DNA of 64,000 nt. It comes from Paenibacillus_AB sp036577625. GTDB lineage: Bacteria > Bacillota > Bacilli > Paenibacillales > NBRC-103111. This document shows positions 38,320 through 47,783 of the stretch, piece after piece; the stretch's first letter is position 1; every line of letters starts with the position of its first letter. The notes beneath the pieces are model-generated. The model did not search any database, had not been told where the DNA came from, and worked only from the letters and a program-made list of their open reading frames with translations. The position numbers and the translations under genes were made by a program. The stretch spans positions 1-64,000 of the forward strand of contig NZ_JARBDC010000007.1 in NCBI RefSeq assembly GCF_036577625.1, given 5' to 3'.

Positions 38320-40476
38320 CTATAAAGCATTAAACAATCTTTTCACAGTAATAAAAGCTTGCTGGCGTGTGTAGCCAGCAATCGGACTAAACCTATTACT
38401 TCCGGTGCTGCCCATAACCGCACTCCGATTTGTTTTATCCTTGATAGAGGTTACCGCCGAGACAGACTCCATCGCCCAGTTCGCTATATCATTGTTATCA
38501 GCAAAACTCGGTGAACTGTTTTCAGGACTGATGCCTAATATGTTGGCGGTTCTCATCAACATAACAGCGGCTTCTTGGCGAGTGATGTCCCCTTCCGGAT
38601 CGAATACCCCGTTTCCTTTTCCACCTACGATACCGAGAGAGTAAGCAGTCAGAATGTCAGGATCACTTGTGTCACTGAAAGCTGATGAATCAATCTTTTT
38701 GTTTTTCTCGGCTAATAAAGAATCAACAGTTTTGCCAGTTTTGACCTCCAAGAGATGGACAACCAACTTGCTGAAGTCGGCTCGGGAAATGTTGCTGATA
38801 TAGCCAAACTTCATCTCGTCGGGAATAAGGTTAAGCGAAAACGCCTTTTCAACTTCTGGCTTCGCCCAATCGGATGGGATGTCCGTAGGATTGGACAGAA
38901 TACCCCACATACCGTTCTGCTTAACAGTTACTCCTTCTGGAGAAGCAAATGCTTCTGTGAAATACTCATCATTGGCGGTTGGAAATACCCGATTGCCTTG
39001 TGAATCTATAAAGAAAAATCTATGCTCTGGCTCGCCCGTAGGGGAGTATTCTGGCTTTTTGGCAACGAAGGCGTATTCTTCCGAAATATACTTGGGAAAA
39101 TAAAAGACTTCAGCTTGACCTGTGTGGATATCGATTAACTCGAATTTTTCAATCGTAACGGGATGCCACACTTTATTATCGGAGTATTCAGAAAGACTCA
39201 CATACTTGTCTGGTTTGATAAGCACATTACCGTTAGCATCCGTGACTCCAACATTATAACTTTTATACTTCGAGTCAGCCAGCTTCTTGATAAAGATCAT
39301 ACCGTTCTGATACGGTTCATACTTTACCGTGCCGTCACTAAAGTCATAAGAGGATTTGACATAGTCAATTGAGTCATACTGCACAGGAATAATTAGCTTC
39401 CCAGATTTATCTATTAATCCGCTGAGGTAGCGCTTGGTTTGCGCATCATACTTTGTAACTACAGCGCGGCCGTTGATAAACGGAGAAACGTCTGAAAAAA
39501 CACCCAAGTCTTTTCCTAAGACGTCTTTGCCTGTTTTATCAATTAAAGTGAAAGTCCCTGACTGAGTTGTTCGATCCCAATTCTCAGATACCGCAATAAT
39601 TCCTTCGGAGAAATAGGTGCCGACCCTCCGATATTTGGGAGGGATCACAGTCTTGCCGGTTTTATCAATGAATCCTAATCTCCAGTAGTCGTCTTGATTG
39701 CTTTCTTCCCGGAGTTGCGCCAGTCCGTCATGAAAAGGGGCATCAATCAGTCGGTCTTTCAGAGCTGAGTATGGGATAACTACTTGGCCGTTCATATTTA
39801 CAAAATTGTTTTTCCCGTTTATCCGAACTTCAAATAATCCGTCACCATATTGAATATCGTCATATGTATCTTCATTTAGGATGAACGATCTGCGTACTTT
39901 ATCGTAAACTCCTTGGCTATAATCCGTACTAACTGTTACCCGAACAATTTTGCTTGTGATATCTTTCTTTTCAACATACTTAAATGGAAGAACATTGTTG
40001 CCCTTTTTGTCGATATACCCCCAATTCCCGTTTTTCTTTACCCAAGCAAGTCCATTTGAAAACGATTCTACATCGTCATATATGCAGGGAATGATCAGAT
40101 TACCGTTCTTGTCCACGAACCCCCACTTATTATCCTCATTGCGAACGGCACCAAGACCTTCAGCAAAAGCCTTTGCATAAGTAAATTTTAAGGGGACTAT
40201 TTCGCGCCCGAGTTTACTTACATAGCCGAACTTTCCGCCCTTAATTTCCCCTGTATTCAATAGCACTCCACCAATATTTGCAACGGCTAGCCCTTCTGAT
40301 AAATCCCGAACATATGTGTATGATATTTGAGGTTTCAGCAACCAAACAAAAGGGGCGGTACTTGCCGGTGTTTGATTGTTTTCCTGTGCCATCGTGATGG
40401 GACTTGACAGCACTGTACACAGCAAAATAACTATCAATGTTAATCCAACTTTCGGGAAATGGAAACTACGCATCAA
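38320..40476 (-). CDS. secreted WG-repeat protein with C-terminal SLH domains (paralogue 2)
   Basis: A 718-aa exported surface protein. Residues 1-30 form a signal peptide (hydrophobic core LTLIVILLCTVLSS, cleavage after MAQ). The body is built of about ten WG repeats of 35-50 residues, recognisable by WGFVDKNGNLIIP-type ends. The last 180 residues have S-layer homology motifs (GKGNGVFDPEGDITRQEAAVMLMR and a final FSP-TRQQAF-VKRLFNAL), which bind pyruvylated cell-wall polymer. It is paralogous to the gene 32 bases upstream, with which it forms a tandem pair. Role unknown. Confidence 0.85.
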   Translation of the reverse strand: MMRSFHFPKVGLTLIVILLCTVLSSPITMAQENNQTPASTAPFVWLLKPQISYTYVRDLSEGLAVANIGGVLLNTGEIKGGKFGYVSKLGREIVPLKFTYAKAFAEGLGAVRNEDNKWGFVDKNGNLIIPCIYDDVESFSNGLAWVKKNGNWGYIDKKGNNVLPFKYVEKKDITSKIVRVTVSTDYSQGVYDKVRRSFILNEDTYDDIQYGDGLFEVRINGKNNFVNMNGQVVIPYSALKDRLIDAPFHDGLAQLREESNQDDYWRLGFIDKTGKTVIPPKYRRVGTYFSEGIIAVSENWDRTTQSGTFTLIDKTGKDVLGKDLGVFSDVSPFINGRAVVTKYDAQTKRYLSGLIDKSGKLIIPVQYDSIDYVKSSYDFSDGTVKYEPYQNGMIFIKKLADSKYKSYNVGVTDANGNVLIKPDKYVSLSEYSDNKVWHPVTIEKFELIDIHTGQAEVFYFPKYISEEYAFVAKKPEYSPTGEPEHRFFFIDSQGNRVFPTANDEYFTEAFASPEGVTVKQNGMWGILSNPTDIPSDWAKPEVEKAFSLNLIPDEMKFGYISNISRADFSKLVVHLLEVKTGKTVDSLLAEKNKKIDSSAFSDTSDPDILTAYSLGIVGGKGNGVFDPEGDITRQEAAVMLMRTANILGISPENSSPSFADNNDIANWAMESVSAVTSIKDKTNRSAVMGSTGSNRFSPIAGYTRQQAFITVKRLFNAL

Positions 40477-40508
40477 AAATACCTCCTAGAACTAAGCGAT
40501 CAAAGTCT

Positions 40509-42587
40509 TTATATGGCATTAAACAGCCTTTTCATCGTAATAAACGCCTGCTGCTTCGTATAACTGGCCTTCGGACTGAAGTTATTGTTCCCCGTACTGC
40601 CCATCACCGGATTTTGGTTCGTTTTATCCTTAATAGAGGAGACTAGCGACACCGAATCTTTAGCCCAAATTGCAATTTCATCGTCGTCAGAATAAGTTCC
40701 GTTGTTGCCATCATCACCGATGCCTAGTATTTTGGCTGTTCTGGCCAGCATCACAGCGGCTTCTTGTCGGGTAATTTCACCATTGGGATCGAAAATGCCA
40801 TTTCCTTTACCGCCAACAATTCCGAGAGAGTAGGCAGCAAGAATAGTGGGATCGTTGGTGTCTTTAAAAGCATTTGTGGCCAACACTCTGTTCTGATCCG
40901 AAAGCACTTCGGAAATGCTTTTCTGTTTCTTAACTTCTAGAAGATTAACGATTAATCTGCTAAAGTCTATACGGTTAATGTTACTGGTAAAATCATAATT
41001 GAACTGTTCAGGAACTAGATTCAGGGAATAAGCAACTTCAATTTCCTGTTTTGCCCAGTCTGAAGGGGTGTCCAAAGGATCATATATAAACCCCCATAAA
41101 CCGTCTTTTTCTACGGCTGCGACCCCTTCACTGAATTTGTTAATATATTCGAATTGTGGCTTGATCACTTCATTACCAGAAAAATCTATAAGGCCTAACT
41201 TGCCGTTTTTTGCGACCAGTATCAAACCTTCTCTTCCAGTAGAAACAGCTTGAAATACCGGTTCATCAAATATGTCGTATTGGGGGCGGACAACTTCTTT
41301 TCCCGTTGAGTCTACAAACCCTTGTTTCCCATCTTTGATAACAGAAAGCAATTCATCCGTGACTACATTAATTTTATCGTAAATTGGTTCGGCTACTTCT
41401 TTTCCCGTCTTCTTGTCGATTAACCCGTATTTCTTGTTACTACGAGTAACATACAAATGCACTCCCATATAATCAACGTGATCATAATCTAGAGCTATTT
41501 CGTTGCCGCTCTGATCAATCAGACTGAACTTACCGTCTTTTTCTATGAGACTCGTAAAGTCTTTTTCTTTTGGTTTTGTGTTGTTATTCTTGGGGCTTGG
41601 ATTGTTTTTGATAAAATCATCAACATCATACTGAGGTTTTACGACTTCTTTCCCGGCTTGATCAATGTACCCCCATTTTCCATCTAAACTTACTCCTGCA
41701 AAACCGCCAGAGAATTCTCTTGCAACATCGTATTGTGGCTTAACTACTTCCGTACCATTCTGGTCAATATAGCCATACTTTCCGTCTTTGAGTACTGGTG
41801 CCAAGCCGTCGGAGTAGAAACCAATCTCGCTGTACCTCGGAGCTACGATTTCCTTCCCTGTAGTATCGAAAAGGCCATATATACCATTCAACTTGACTTT
41901 AACCATGAACCTTTTGTTGTTACCGACTGAATTAGGATACACGTAGATATCGTCATTTTGTGGTTCAAGAATTTTTTTGCCGCTAAGATCAAGCAACCCA
42001 TACTTTCCATTCAACTTGACTTTTACAAAACCGACTGTGTATATATTATCAGCGTGAGTAGAAGCGCCTTCAGTAACATATACCTCGACTGGTTCAATTT
42101 TTTCATATTGCGGTTTTACAATCTCCTCGCCAGTACGGCTAATTAATCCGTACATTCCTTTCTTTTTTACCTTTAATACCTCTTTTACATACTCTGCCCC
42201 TGGTTTTCCTATTCGTGCGACATCATCATAGTAAAAAGGTTTGACAACCACATTTCCTTCGTTATTCAAAACACCATGCACAGATTCAACAATCAAAAGA
42301 CCATCCTTAAACGATGGGTAACCTGAGACAGAGGAACCCGGATATTTAAATTTCACTTTCCCTGATTTATCAATGTACTGAAAATCAACAAATGCTACTC
42401 CATCACTAAAGGCTAATGTAGCAGCATAAAACGAGCTGCCATCACGATTCTTCATATCTTCAAACATCGGTTTAATAGCGAAACGGGGTTCTCCTGTGAT
42501 ACTTTCGTTTCCCTGAGCCTGAACTGCCGAAGCAAACATTAGAATGCTCGAAGCGATCAGAGAACTCATTACTCCTCGTTTAATCAT
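40509..42587 (-). CDS. secreted WG-repeat protein with C-terminal SLH domains (paralogue 1)
   Basis: A 692-aa paralogue of the preceding entry with the same plan: signal peptide (SLIASSILMFASAVQA), a long array of WG repeats (YGLLDLSGKKIL, KYGYIDQNGTEVVKPQYD and similar, spaced 35-50 residues) and C-terminal SLH motifs (GIVGGKGNGIFDPNGEITRQEAAVMLAR; FSPKASYTKQQAFITMKRLFNAI). WG repeats are common in bacterial surface and toxin-related proteins but have no fixed biochemical role. First gene of the pair; ATG 42587 follows a GGAGGAAT site on the minus strand. Confidence 0.85.
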   Translation of the reverse strand: MIKRGVMSSLIASSILMFASAVQAQGNESITGEPRFAIKPMFEDMKNRDGSSFYAATLAFSDGVAFVDFQYIDKSGKVKFKYPGSSVSGYPSFKDGLLIVESVHGVLNNEGNVVVKPFYYDDVARIGKPGAEYVKEVLKVKKKGMYGLISRTGEEIVKPQYEKIEPVEVYVTEGASTHADNIYTVGFVKVKLNGKYGLLDLSGKKILEPQNDDIYVYPNSVGNNKRFMVKVKLNGIYGLFDTTGKEIVAPRYSEIGFYSDGLAPVLKDGKYGYIDQNGTEVVKPQYDVAREFSGGFAGVSLDGKWGYIDQAGKEVVKPQYDVDDFIKNNPSPKNNNTKPKEKDFTSLIEKDGKFSLIDQSGNEIALDYDHVDYMGVHLYVTRSNKKYGLIDKKTGKEVAEPIYDKINVVTDELLSVIKDGKQGFVDSTGKEVVRPQYDIFDEPVFQAVSTGREGLILVAKNGKLGLIDFSGNEVIKPQFEYINKFSEGVAAVEKDGLWGFIYDPLDTPSDWAKQEIEVAYSLNLVPEQFNYDFTSNINRIDFSRLIVNLLEVKKQKSISEVLSDQNRVLATNAFKDTNDPTILAAYSLGIVGGKGNGIFDPNGEITRQEAAVMLARTAKILGIGDDGNNGTYSDDDEIAIWAKDSVSLVSSIKDKTNQNPVMGSTGNNNFSPKASYTKQQAFITMKRLFNAI

Positions 42588-42828
42588 TTCTATTCCTCCA
42601 TCATAGGTCTAGTGCATCAAAGGTCGGAAATTAGCTTTACTCGTTGATTTGGATGTGAATGATATAATGCAATAAGATGTTTTCGTCTGAAATCGTCTCT
42701 TCACCTCGCACACAGTATACGTCATGAGATAGAATAAAAACTTACATAAATTCCCTATTTGTTGAAAACTCTATCTGTTGTCGCAATTATAGCAGACTGA
42801 TAATGGGCATAAAAGGAGAAAGTTCCCT

Positions 42829-43095
42829 TTGAGTAACCAGCCCATTATCATAAAGAAGATTATTGGAAAAACCATAAAAGCCATCCGGATGAAGAAAGGA
42901 ATAAGCCAAGAAGATCTGGCTTTTTCTTGTGATGTTGACCGATCATACATTTCTTTAATTGAAGTCGGGAAAAACGAACCATCAGTCAGCAAAATTTTTG
43001 AAATATGCGAAGGGCTTAAGATCAAACCTTCCGACCTAATACGAATGGTCGAAATCGAATATGAGAAGCAGAACCCAGAAAAGGGGAAAGAATGA
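42829..43095 (+). CDS. small XRE-family regulator
   Basis: An 88-aa DNA-binding protein, almost wholly one Cro/C1-type helix-turn-helix: IGKTIKAIRMKKGISQEDLAFSCDVDRSYISLIEVGKNEPSVSKIFEICEGL, residues about 12-65. TTG 42829 is set by AAGGAG 10 bases upstream. Its own terminator follows at 43113. Small single-domain XRE proteins usually control a neighbouring module; here that may be the next regulator or the WG genes that run away from it. Confidence 0.85.
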   Translation: MSNQPIIIKKIIGKTIKAIRMKKGISQEDLAFSCDVDRSYISLIEVGKNEPSVSKIFEICEGLKIKPSDLIRMVEIEYEKQNPEKGKE

Positions 43096-43112
43096 CCAAC
43101 CTCTCCCTTCAA

Positions 43113-43146
43113 AAATCCGTCAAAAGATATCTGACGGATTTTTTGC
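43113..43146 (+). terminator. intrinsic terminator
   Basis: AAAATCCGTCA pairs with TGACGGATTTT around AAAGATATC, with a following T run. Confidence 0.85.
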
Positions 43147-43277
43147 ATTTCGAGACTAAGAGTAGTGGAATGAAGAATAATTTTCCACGGACTTTAAGTG
43201 ACATTAAGACCTAAACCTCCAGATCTACTATGCCGATATTTTTGATATAGATTTGTCGTTGTCGGGAGGTCACTGAT

Positions 43278-43973
43278 TTGCTAGATATACGCCATCATTT
43301 TGGTATACGGGTACGCGAACTGCGGTTGCGTAGCGGAATGTCGCAAGAAACACTGGCTCATCGAGCCGGACTTGATCGAACATATATTACGGATGTTGAG
43401 CGCGGCACTCGGAATATCAGTCTGGTAAATATCGAAAAGATCGCCGCGGCGCTTACAGTGTCGATTGAATATCTATTCGCTGGGGAGAGATTCTCGGCAA
43501 CCCCCACATATCAACAAAAAGACTTTACGGAGCCGATTCAGGATCGGTTTAAGTACCATCTTGACCCTGAAACACGTGTACTTGCCTTCACCGTAAAAGG
43601 TCTTCTGACCCCACAAGATGTGGCATACATGGATAGAACACTGATTGGGATTTGTGCTGGCTTTGGCAGAGGGGAGATAAGCCTACTGGTAGACCATAGA
43701 CTTATGCTTGCTGCAGATGGGGAACCGGCTGTGTACTCGCCGGAAGTTACAGAGAAAGCGATCGAGTTCCAGAAGAATTTATTGATCTACTCGAAAAAAG
43801 TTGCCGTCTTGTGTAATTCTCAATTTATGGTTCAAAACCTCAATCACGTCACGTCCATTAGTGGAATATATAACCAGTCGTATCAACTATTCGGCAAAGA
43901 TCGCTTTATGGTTCAGGAAGCATACGAGATTCTTGGCATAACCGGCAATGAACTCGTTAGAGAGAAAGGGTAA
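43278..43973 (+). CDS. XRE-family regulator with a SpoIIAA/STAS-like C-terminal domain
   Basis: A 231-aa protein with an N-terminal Cro/C1 helix-turn-helix (VRELRLRSGMSQETLAHRAGLDRTYITDVERGTRN, residues 12-46). After a linker comes an alpha/beta domain of about 130 residues (YHLDPETRVLAFTVKGLLTPQDVAYMDRTLIG, then SLLVDHRLML). Its strand-helix order resembles SpoIIAA/STAS-like sensor modules, so it may sense a partner or ligand; this domain call is tentative. TTG 43278 is fixed by GGGAGGT 7 bases before. A hairpin follows the stop. Confidence 0.8.
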   Translation: MLDIRHHFGIRVRELRLRSGMSQETLAHRAGLDRTYITDVERGTRNISLVNIEKIAAALTVSIEYLFAGERFSATPTYQQKDFTEPIQDRFKYHLDPETRVLAFTVKGLLTPQDVAYMDRTLIGICAGFGRGEISLLVDHRLMLAADGEPAVYSPEVTEKAIEFQKNLLIYSKKVAVLCNSQFMVQNLNHVTSISGIYNQSYQLFGKDRFMVQEAYEILGITGNELVREKG

Positions 43974-44005
43974 AGCCGCCACGCGAAGCGAAGCGGCTTC
44001 TCTAT
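43974..44005 (+). terminator. terminator-like hairpin
   Basis: AAGCCGC pairs with GCGGCTT right after the stop; followed by the weak tail CTCTATA. Confidence 0.5.
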
Positions 44006-44237
44006 ACCTCTGATTCCCGGACAAAAAGCGGGGAGGGGAATCCCTGCTGCGGATTACCTTTATGAAAAAATTACGATCAAGATGTAAGAACCGATGGAAC
44101 ACTCACTGTAACAGAAGGAAAGTGCGTGATTTGCTCTATCCTTCGAATGTCAGCTAACGAAACGGTCATTGATTTGAAGGTGCTTTCCAAACTGCTTAAA
44201 GTGAGTGGGGTAGGAGTTAGGGAAAATTACTTTAAAG

Positions 44238-45977
44238 TTACGTTGGCTCAGCGGAGCCAAAAGTATTTCCACTTTCATCTAACTCTTCTCTGCACCCTTT
44301 AAGGATATGAGATATATCAGCATCACACTCATTCTCGAGGCATTTCTCGATGTATTTTTGGATCTGTTCCAGTCCTGCTGCCTCATGTCGAGCTTGATTA
44401 AACAACCGTGTTCTATTACTCGAATCTTCAACTGGATCACACAGATTTGCTAAGCGGCACAGTATGCCGATCTCAAAAATACTTGGCAGCTTTAATGAGT
44501 TTGCCGAGAATCTAGAAGTATTATACTCATCATATGTGCTTTGGCATACTTCTTTTTCCCACGGCCAATCCTGTCCAATATACAGATAAGTCACCATATT
44601 CTCTATACAGGGCATTTCTGTAAGTCTGGTATTATCACTAATAAATTTCTGATGATTCACCGGTCTATGCTCTTCCCTGACCGATATTGTATATAGGAAA
44701 AACATACAGTACATTGATACTTTTTCCATCCTCTTTGCATTCGGTAAAAGTACAATATACTTCTCTAGCAACTCCTTTAAATCTGTTAATGGCTCATTTT
44801 GGGATAAAACCCCAGCTAACTGTGATAAAAAGCCGGAAAACTTACCAGTTGCGTGAGACGTAAGGAAGCTCTCATGTTTCCACACCCAATATTGAGGTGC
44901 AAGTTCCACGCTAACTACACCAGGCAATTCACTTCTCCAATTTATATTCTCGGTAGTAACAGTTTCTCTAGACCAGATAAAATTCTTCACTACATGTCTA
45001 AAAACTCTAATTAAACCCGAAAACGTTAAGTAAGGCTCACCTTGCCAATTGTAGACATCTCCAGCGGCTATCGTATGTATCTTTAACTGCTTCAAAATTG
45101 TTCTTAGCTCATGAACGTAGCCAGATCTCAGAATATACGCATTTCGAAGGGCTCTTTTTAATTCTGACTTCTTAAGCGCAGCTGTCACACCGAATGACTC
45201 TTCTTCAAAAAAGGAATCAGAGAGATTTCTGCATACGAAGTCAATAAAATTTTGCTGCAATTTCAAATGTGCGGATTTAACCAATATATCCTTTATCCCT
45301 TGAGCCTTCTCACCATCTATTGTCTCGAAATGAGCCTCTAACTCTTTCTTCAAACGTTGGTCGTAATCTAGCCAAGAAGGGGTATAATCGTTATACTTTT
45401 TACTCAATGCCTCTAGCGAATAGATGATCATTGAATAAGCCAAATCAATGTTATAATTTACAGCCTCAAGCGCATCTAAATAATTTGTTAAACACGCGAT
45501 GACGTTATTATAGTCTTCTCGTTTCAAACCAATTACGTGCTTTACAAATGAGATTAAATTGTCTACTTCTACAGCGGTACCATTAATTTCTCTTTTGAAA
45601 AATTTAGGAACAAACTGTGCCGGAACGGTATCGTCACCTATACCCACAGATTTTTCTCTACAATTCATTTGTACTGTTACTTTGTCATGATCGAAGTATG
45701 CATTCAAACCAAAAGAACACAGTAACCTGAATTGCTGCACAATCTCAGAGTCACCAGTTCTGACTAAAGAAAACCCATTTCCTTCATCACTTTCAAGTTT
45801 ATTTACATAACTAATAACGTATCCTTTGACATCTCCATGAAGATCAGCAGGCTCTAAAGAGGCGATGTCAGTTTCTATTGAGTTGAACCAACTAAAGTTG
45901 GAATAGAGGATTCCACGACCTTTATTCTCATGAATATGCCTATCTCCGTAAAATTTTCCAGAGATTATTTGTAGCAT
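44238..45977 (-). CDS. HEPN-like (ApeA-type) putative antiphage protein
   Basis: A 579-aa soluble protein in a minus-strand pair with the nuclease gene before it (27 bases apart). Near residues 290-305 it reads RNAYILRSGYVHEL, containing R-x4-H, the catalytic motif of HEPN RNases, in the helical setting seen in ApeA-like abortive-infection proteins. The N-terminal half is beta-rich (GILYSNFSWFN, VKGYVISYVNKLES) and could be a sensor. ATG 45977 is chosen because GGTGGG lies just before it; an ATG six codons earlier lacks a site. Assignment rests on the motif and context only. Confidence 0.55.
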   Translation of the reverse strand: MLQIISGKFYGDRHIHENKGRGILYSNFSWFNSIETDIASLEPADLHGDVKGYVISYVNKLESDEGNGFSLVRTGDSEIVQQFRLLCSFGLNAYFDHDKVTVQMNCREKSVGIGDDTVPAQFVPKFFKREINGTAVEVDNLISFVKHVIGLKREDYNNVIACLTNYLDALEAVNYNIDLAYSMIIYSLEALSKKYNDYTPSWLDYDQRLKKELEAHFETIDGEKAQGIKDILVKSAHLKLQQNFIDFVCRNLSDSFFEEESFGVTAALKKSELKRALRNAYILRSGYVHELRTILKQLKIHTIAAGDVYNWQGEPYLTFSGLIRVFRHVVKNFIWSRETVTTENINWRSELPGVVSVELAPQYWVWKHESFLTSHATGKFSGFLSQLAGVLSQNEPLTDLKELLEKYIVLLPNAKRMEKVSMYCMFFLYTISVREEHRPVNHQKFISDNTRLTEMPCIENMVTYLYIGQDWPWEKEVCQSTYDEYNTSRFSANSLKLPSIFEIGILCRLANLCDPVEDSSNRTRLFNQARHEAAGLEQIQKYIEKCLENECDADISHILKGCREELDESGNTFGSAEPT

Positions 45978-46004
45978 TGTCCCACCAACTATCATTATTT
46001 TTTA

Positions 46005-47360
46005 TCATGATCTGACTCCGTGCCTTTTGAACAGTCCTTCGAAGAATTCCTTAACGATTCTTGCTCCTACTTCTTCATCCAGCAGTTCATACCCACCGAA
46101 ACGATATACTTCATAGCCATTCAGTTTTAACTCTCTGTCCGCATGCACCATTTCAGCATACTTTTGAGGGCTAGAAATATCACCATCAGAGTAATGCTGC
46201 TTTCCGTCTATTTCAAGGACTATCCGCTGCTTATTTGAAAATACCAAAAGGAAGTCCATTCGCTGTCTAGGTAAGAACGCCTTTCCTGATCGTTGTTTTA
46301 TCGTGTATGGGTCATAGTGTAAGTAAACCTGCGGTACCAGAGCAGGAAAATTCTTTTCAAACAATCCCTTAAAGTACTTGAAGTAACTTCTGAATAATAA
46401 CTGTTCCGGCGGGGAGGCCAAGGACTTATATAGGCGCCAATAGAGTGATTTTTCAGTATCCCTATCAGGCTCCGTAGTACCATTCCTATCTGCCCACCAT
46501 GTAACTAAGTCTGTCCAGTACAAGCCAGTATTCGGAATAGGTCGGTCATAGATTAAGCAATTTTCCTCATGCTTAACGATTTTTATATCGTTATTGATAG
46601 AGTCACTGATCACTATTTCCGGCTTCTGGCCCACTGCGGCGAATATCAGGTTCTTCACATTACCTTTTACCCCATCGAGAACTTTATCTATTTTATAAAC
46701 CGGGAATCCCGAAATATTGTCAGCCAACGTTAGTTTATAGCCATCATGTACTAAATGTTTATTGATAAACTCAATATACTCATCCTGCTCGGCCTGTTGT
46801 CGCACTAATGGATGTACTACTTGTTCCAAAAATTTTATAAATACTTCATCAGTTGCGGTCAATAACTCCAAGTACTTCTCGAATAAGTAAACATCGTCCC
46901 AGTCAGAGTTATTGATCATATGTTGCCATATATCGCCTGATGCTGTTTTGAACCGGGAATCCAAGGAAGGCATGGTGTCCAAATCCCATATCCTGTTCAA
47001 GAGCTCAATCAAATCGTACTTGCCTGAAATGTTATTTCTAGCATATAGTTCATCCATGATATTTCGTCTAGTTATCTCGCTGATTGTAAATAGTCCTGTT
47101 GGACTGACACGATGAACTAGTTTAGCCAATGAATTGGCTACTGAACCATAGTCGTTAATAACCCGCTTAGCCAAGTCCAGTAAGAATAATTGGTCTTTTC
47201 CTTTAAGCCTTTTTTGGACATAGACACGCCTACTCTTAAAAGCCTCGGACTCGTCTCCGCTATCTAAACCATATCTGATGCAAACGGTTGGCAGGTCATA
47301 TGCTTTTTCCTCTGTCAGAACCAGAGTGATCGCGTCAATAAGTTCATTGATACTCGCCAT
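46005..47360 (-). CDS. AbiJ-NTD3 plus PD-(D/E)XK-type nuclease, putative antiphage effector
   Basis: A 451-aa two-domain protein. The segment ITRRNIMDELYARNNISGKYDLIELLNRIWDLDTMPSLDSRF near residues 95-140, with DIWQHMINNSDWDD after it, has the pattern I know from the AbiJ N-terminal domain 3 of abortive-infection proteins. The last 90 residues form a restriction-like fold: RMDFLLVF, IVLEIDGKQHY and ADRELKLNGYEVYRFGGYEL, with Asp, Glu and Lys in the PD-(D/E)XK order and a Vsr/DUF559-like look. First gene of the pair with the HEPN-like protein. ATG 47360 follows GGGAGGGGG. Function in defence is inferred. Confidence 0.68.
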   Translation of the reverse strand: MASINELIDAITLVLTEEKAYDLPTVCIRYGLDSGDESEAFKSRRVYVQKRLKGKDQLFLLDLAKRVINDYGSVANSLAKLVHRVSPTGLFTISEITRRNIMDELYARNNISGKYDLIELLNRIWDLDTMPSLDSRFKTASGDIWQHMINNSDWDDVYLFEKYLELLTATDEVFIKFLEQVVHPLVRQQAEQDEYIEFINKHLVHDGYKLTLADNISGFPVYKIDKVLDGVKGNVKNLIFAAVGQKPEIVISDSINNDIKIVKHEENCLIYDRPIPNTGLYWTDLVTWWADRNGTTEPDRDTEKSLYWRLYKSLASPPEQLLFRSYFKYFKGLFEKNFPALVPQVYLHYDPYTIKQRSGKAFLPRQRMDFLLVFSNKQRIVLEIDGKQHYSDGDISSPQKYAEMVHADRELKLNGYEVYRFGGYELLDEEVGARIVKEFFEGLFKRHGVRS

Positions 47361-47492
47361 TGAATACCCCCTCCCGACATGCAGTTTGACTGCTGAGCAT
47401 TAAACTAAGAAAATAAACAAATGATTTGGTTACTAGCAGATAGTCACCAATGTCGACAAACAAACTGCCAAAATTCTTTACACCGAAACAAG

Positions 47493-47783
47493 TTATTTAG
47501 GATTCCCCTCTAACTGAATCTTCCTAACTTCCAATTCGCGCTTACGTTCAGCGAGTATCTGCTCGACCGTTGCATCCTTTTGGACGAGAGAGAACCCTTT
47601 TTGCTGTTTACGTTTTCTAGTCGCACTGATATCGAAAAGTTTGAACTGCTGCCGTTGCTCTGGATAGATGACATAGGCGACATGCTCTGCTGTCGGAGCA
47701 AGTCCCATCCGGCTTAAGCGACTCTGTGTGAATAAATGGTCTGGAACCTCTTCTGGCAAATAGTGCTTCAAACTATCACTCAT
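47493..47783 (-). CDS. small charged hypothetical protein
   Basis: A 96-aa protein, not recognised, rich in Arg, Lys and Gln with a basic stretch ATRKRKQQKG near residue 54 and a likely helical charged C-terminus (VEQILAERKRELEVRKIQLEG). It overlaps the end of the upstream gene by 8 bases, so the two are translated together and probably act together. No membrane span. Confidence 0.6.
   Translation of the reverse strand: MSDSLKHYLPEEVPDHLFTQSRLSRMGLAPTAEHVAYVIYPEQRQQFKLFDISATRKRKQQKGFSLVQKDATVEQILAERKRELEVRKIQLEGNPK

Noticed and set aside
43974..44296. About 105 codons open in frame after the stop of the second XRE regulator, ending near 44296
   Set aside because: Part of it reads protein-like, so a gene remnant is possible, but there is no start with a ribosome site, a hairpin intervenes, and it runs into the end of the gene on the other strand.
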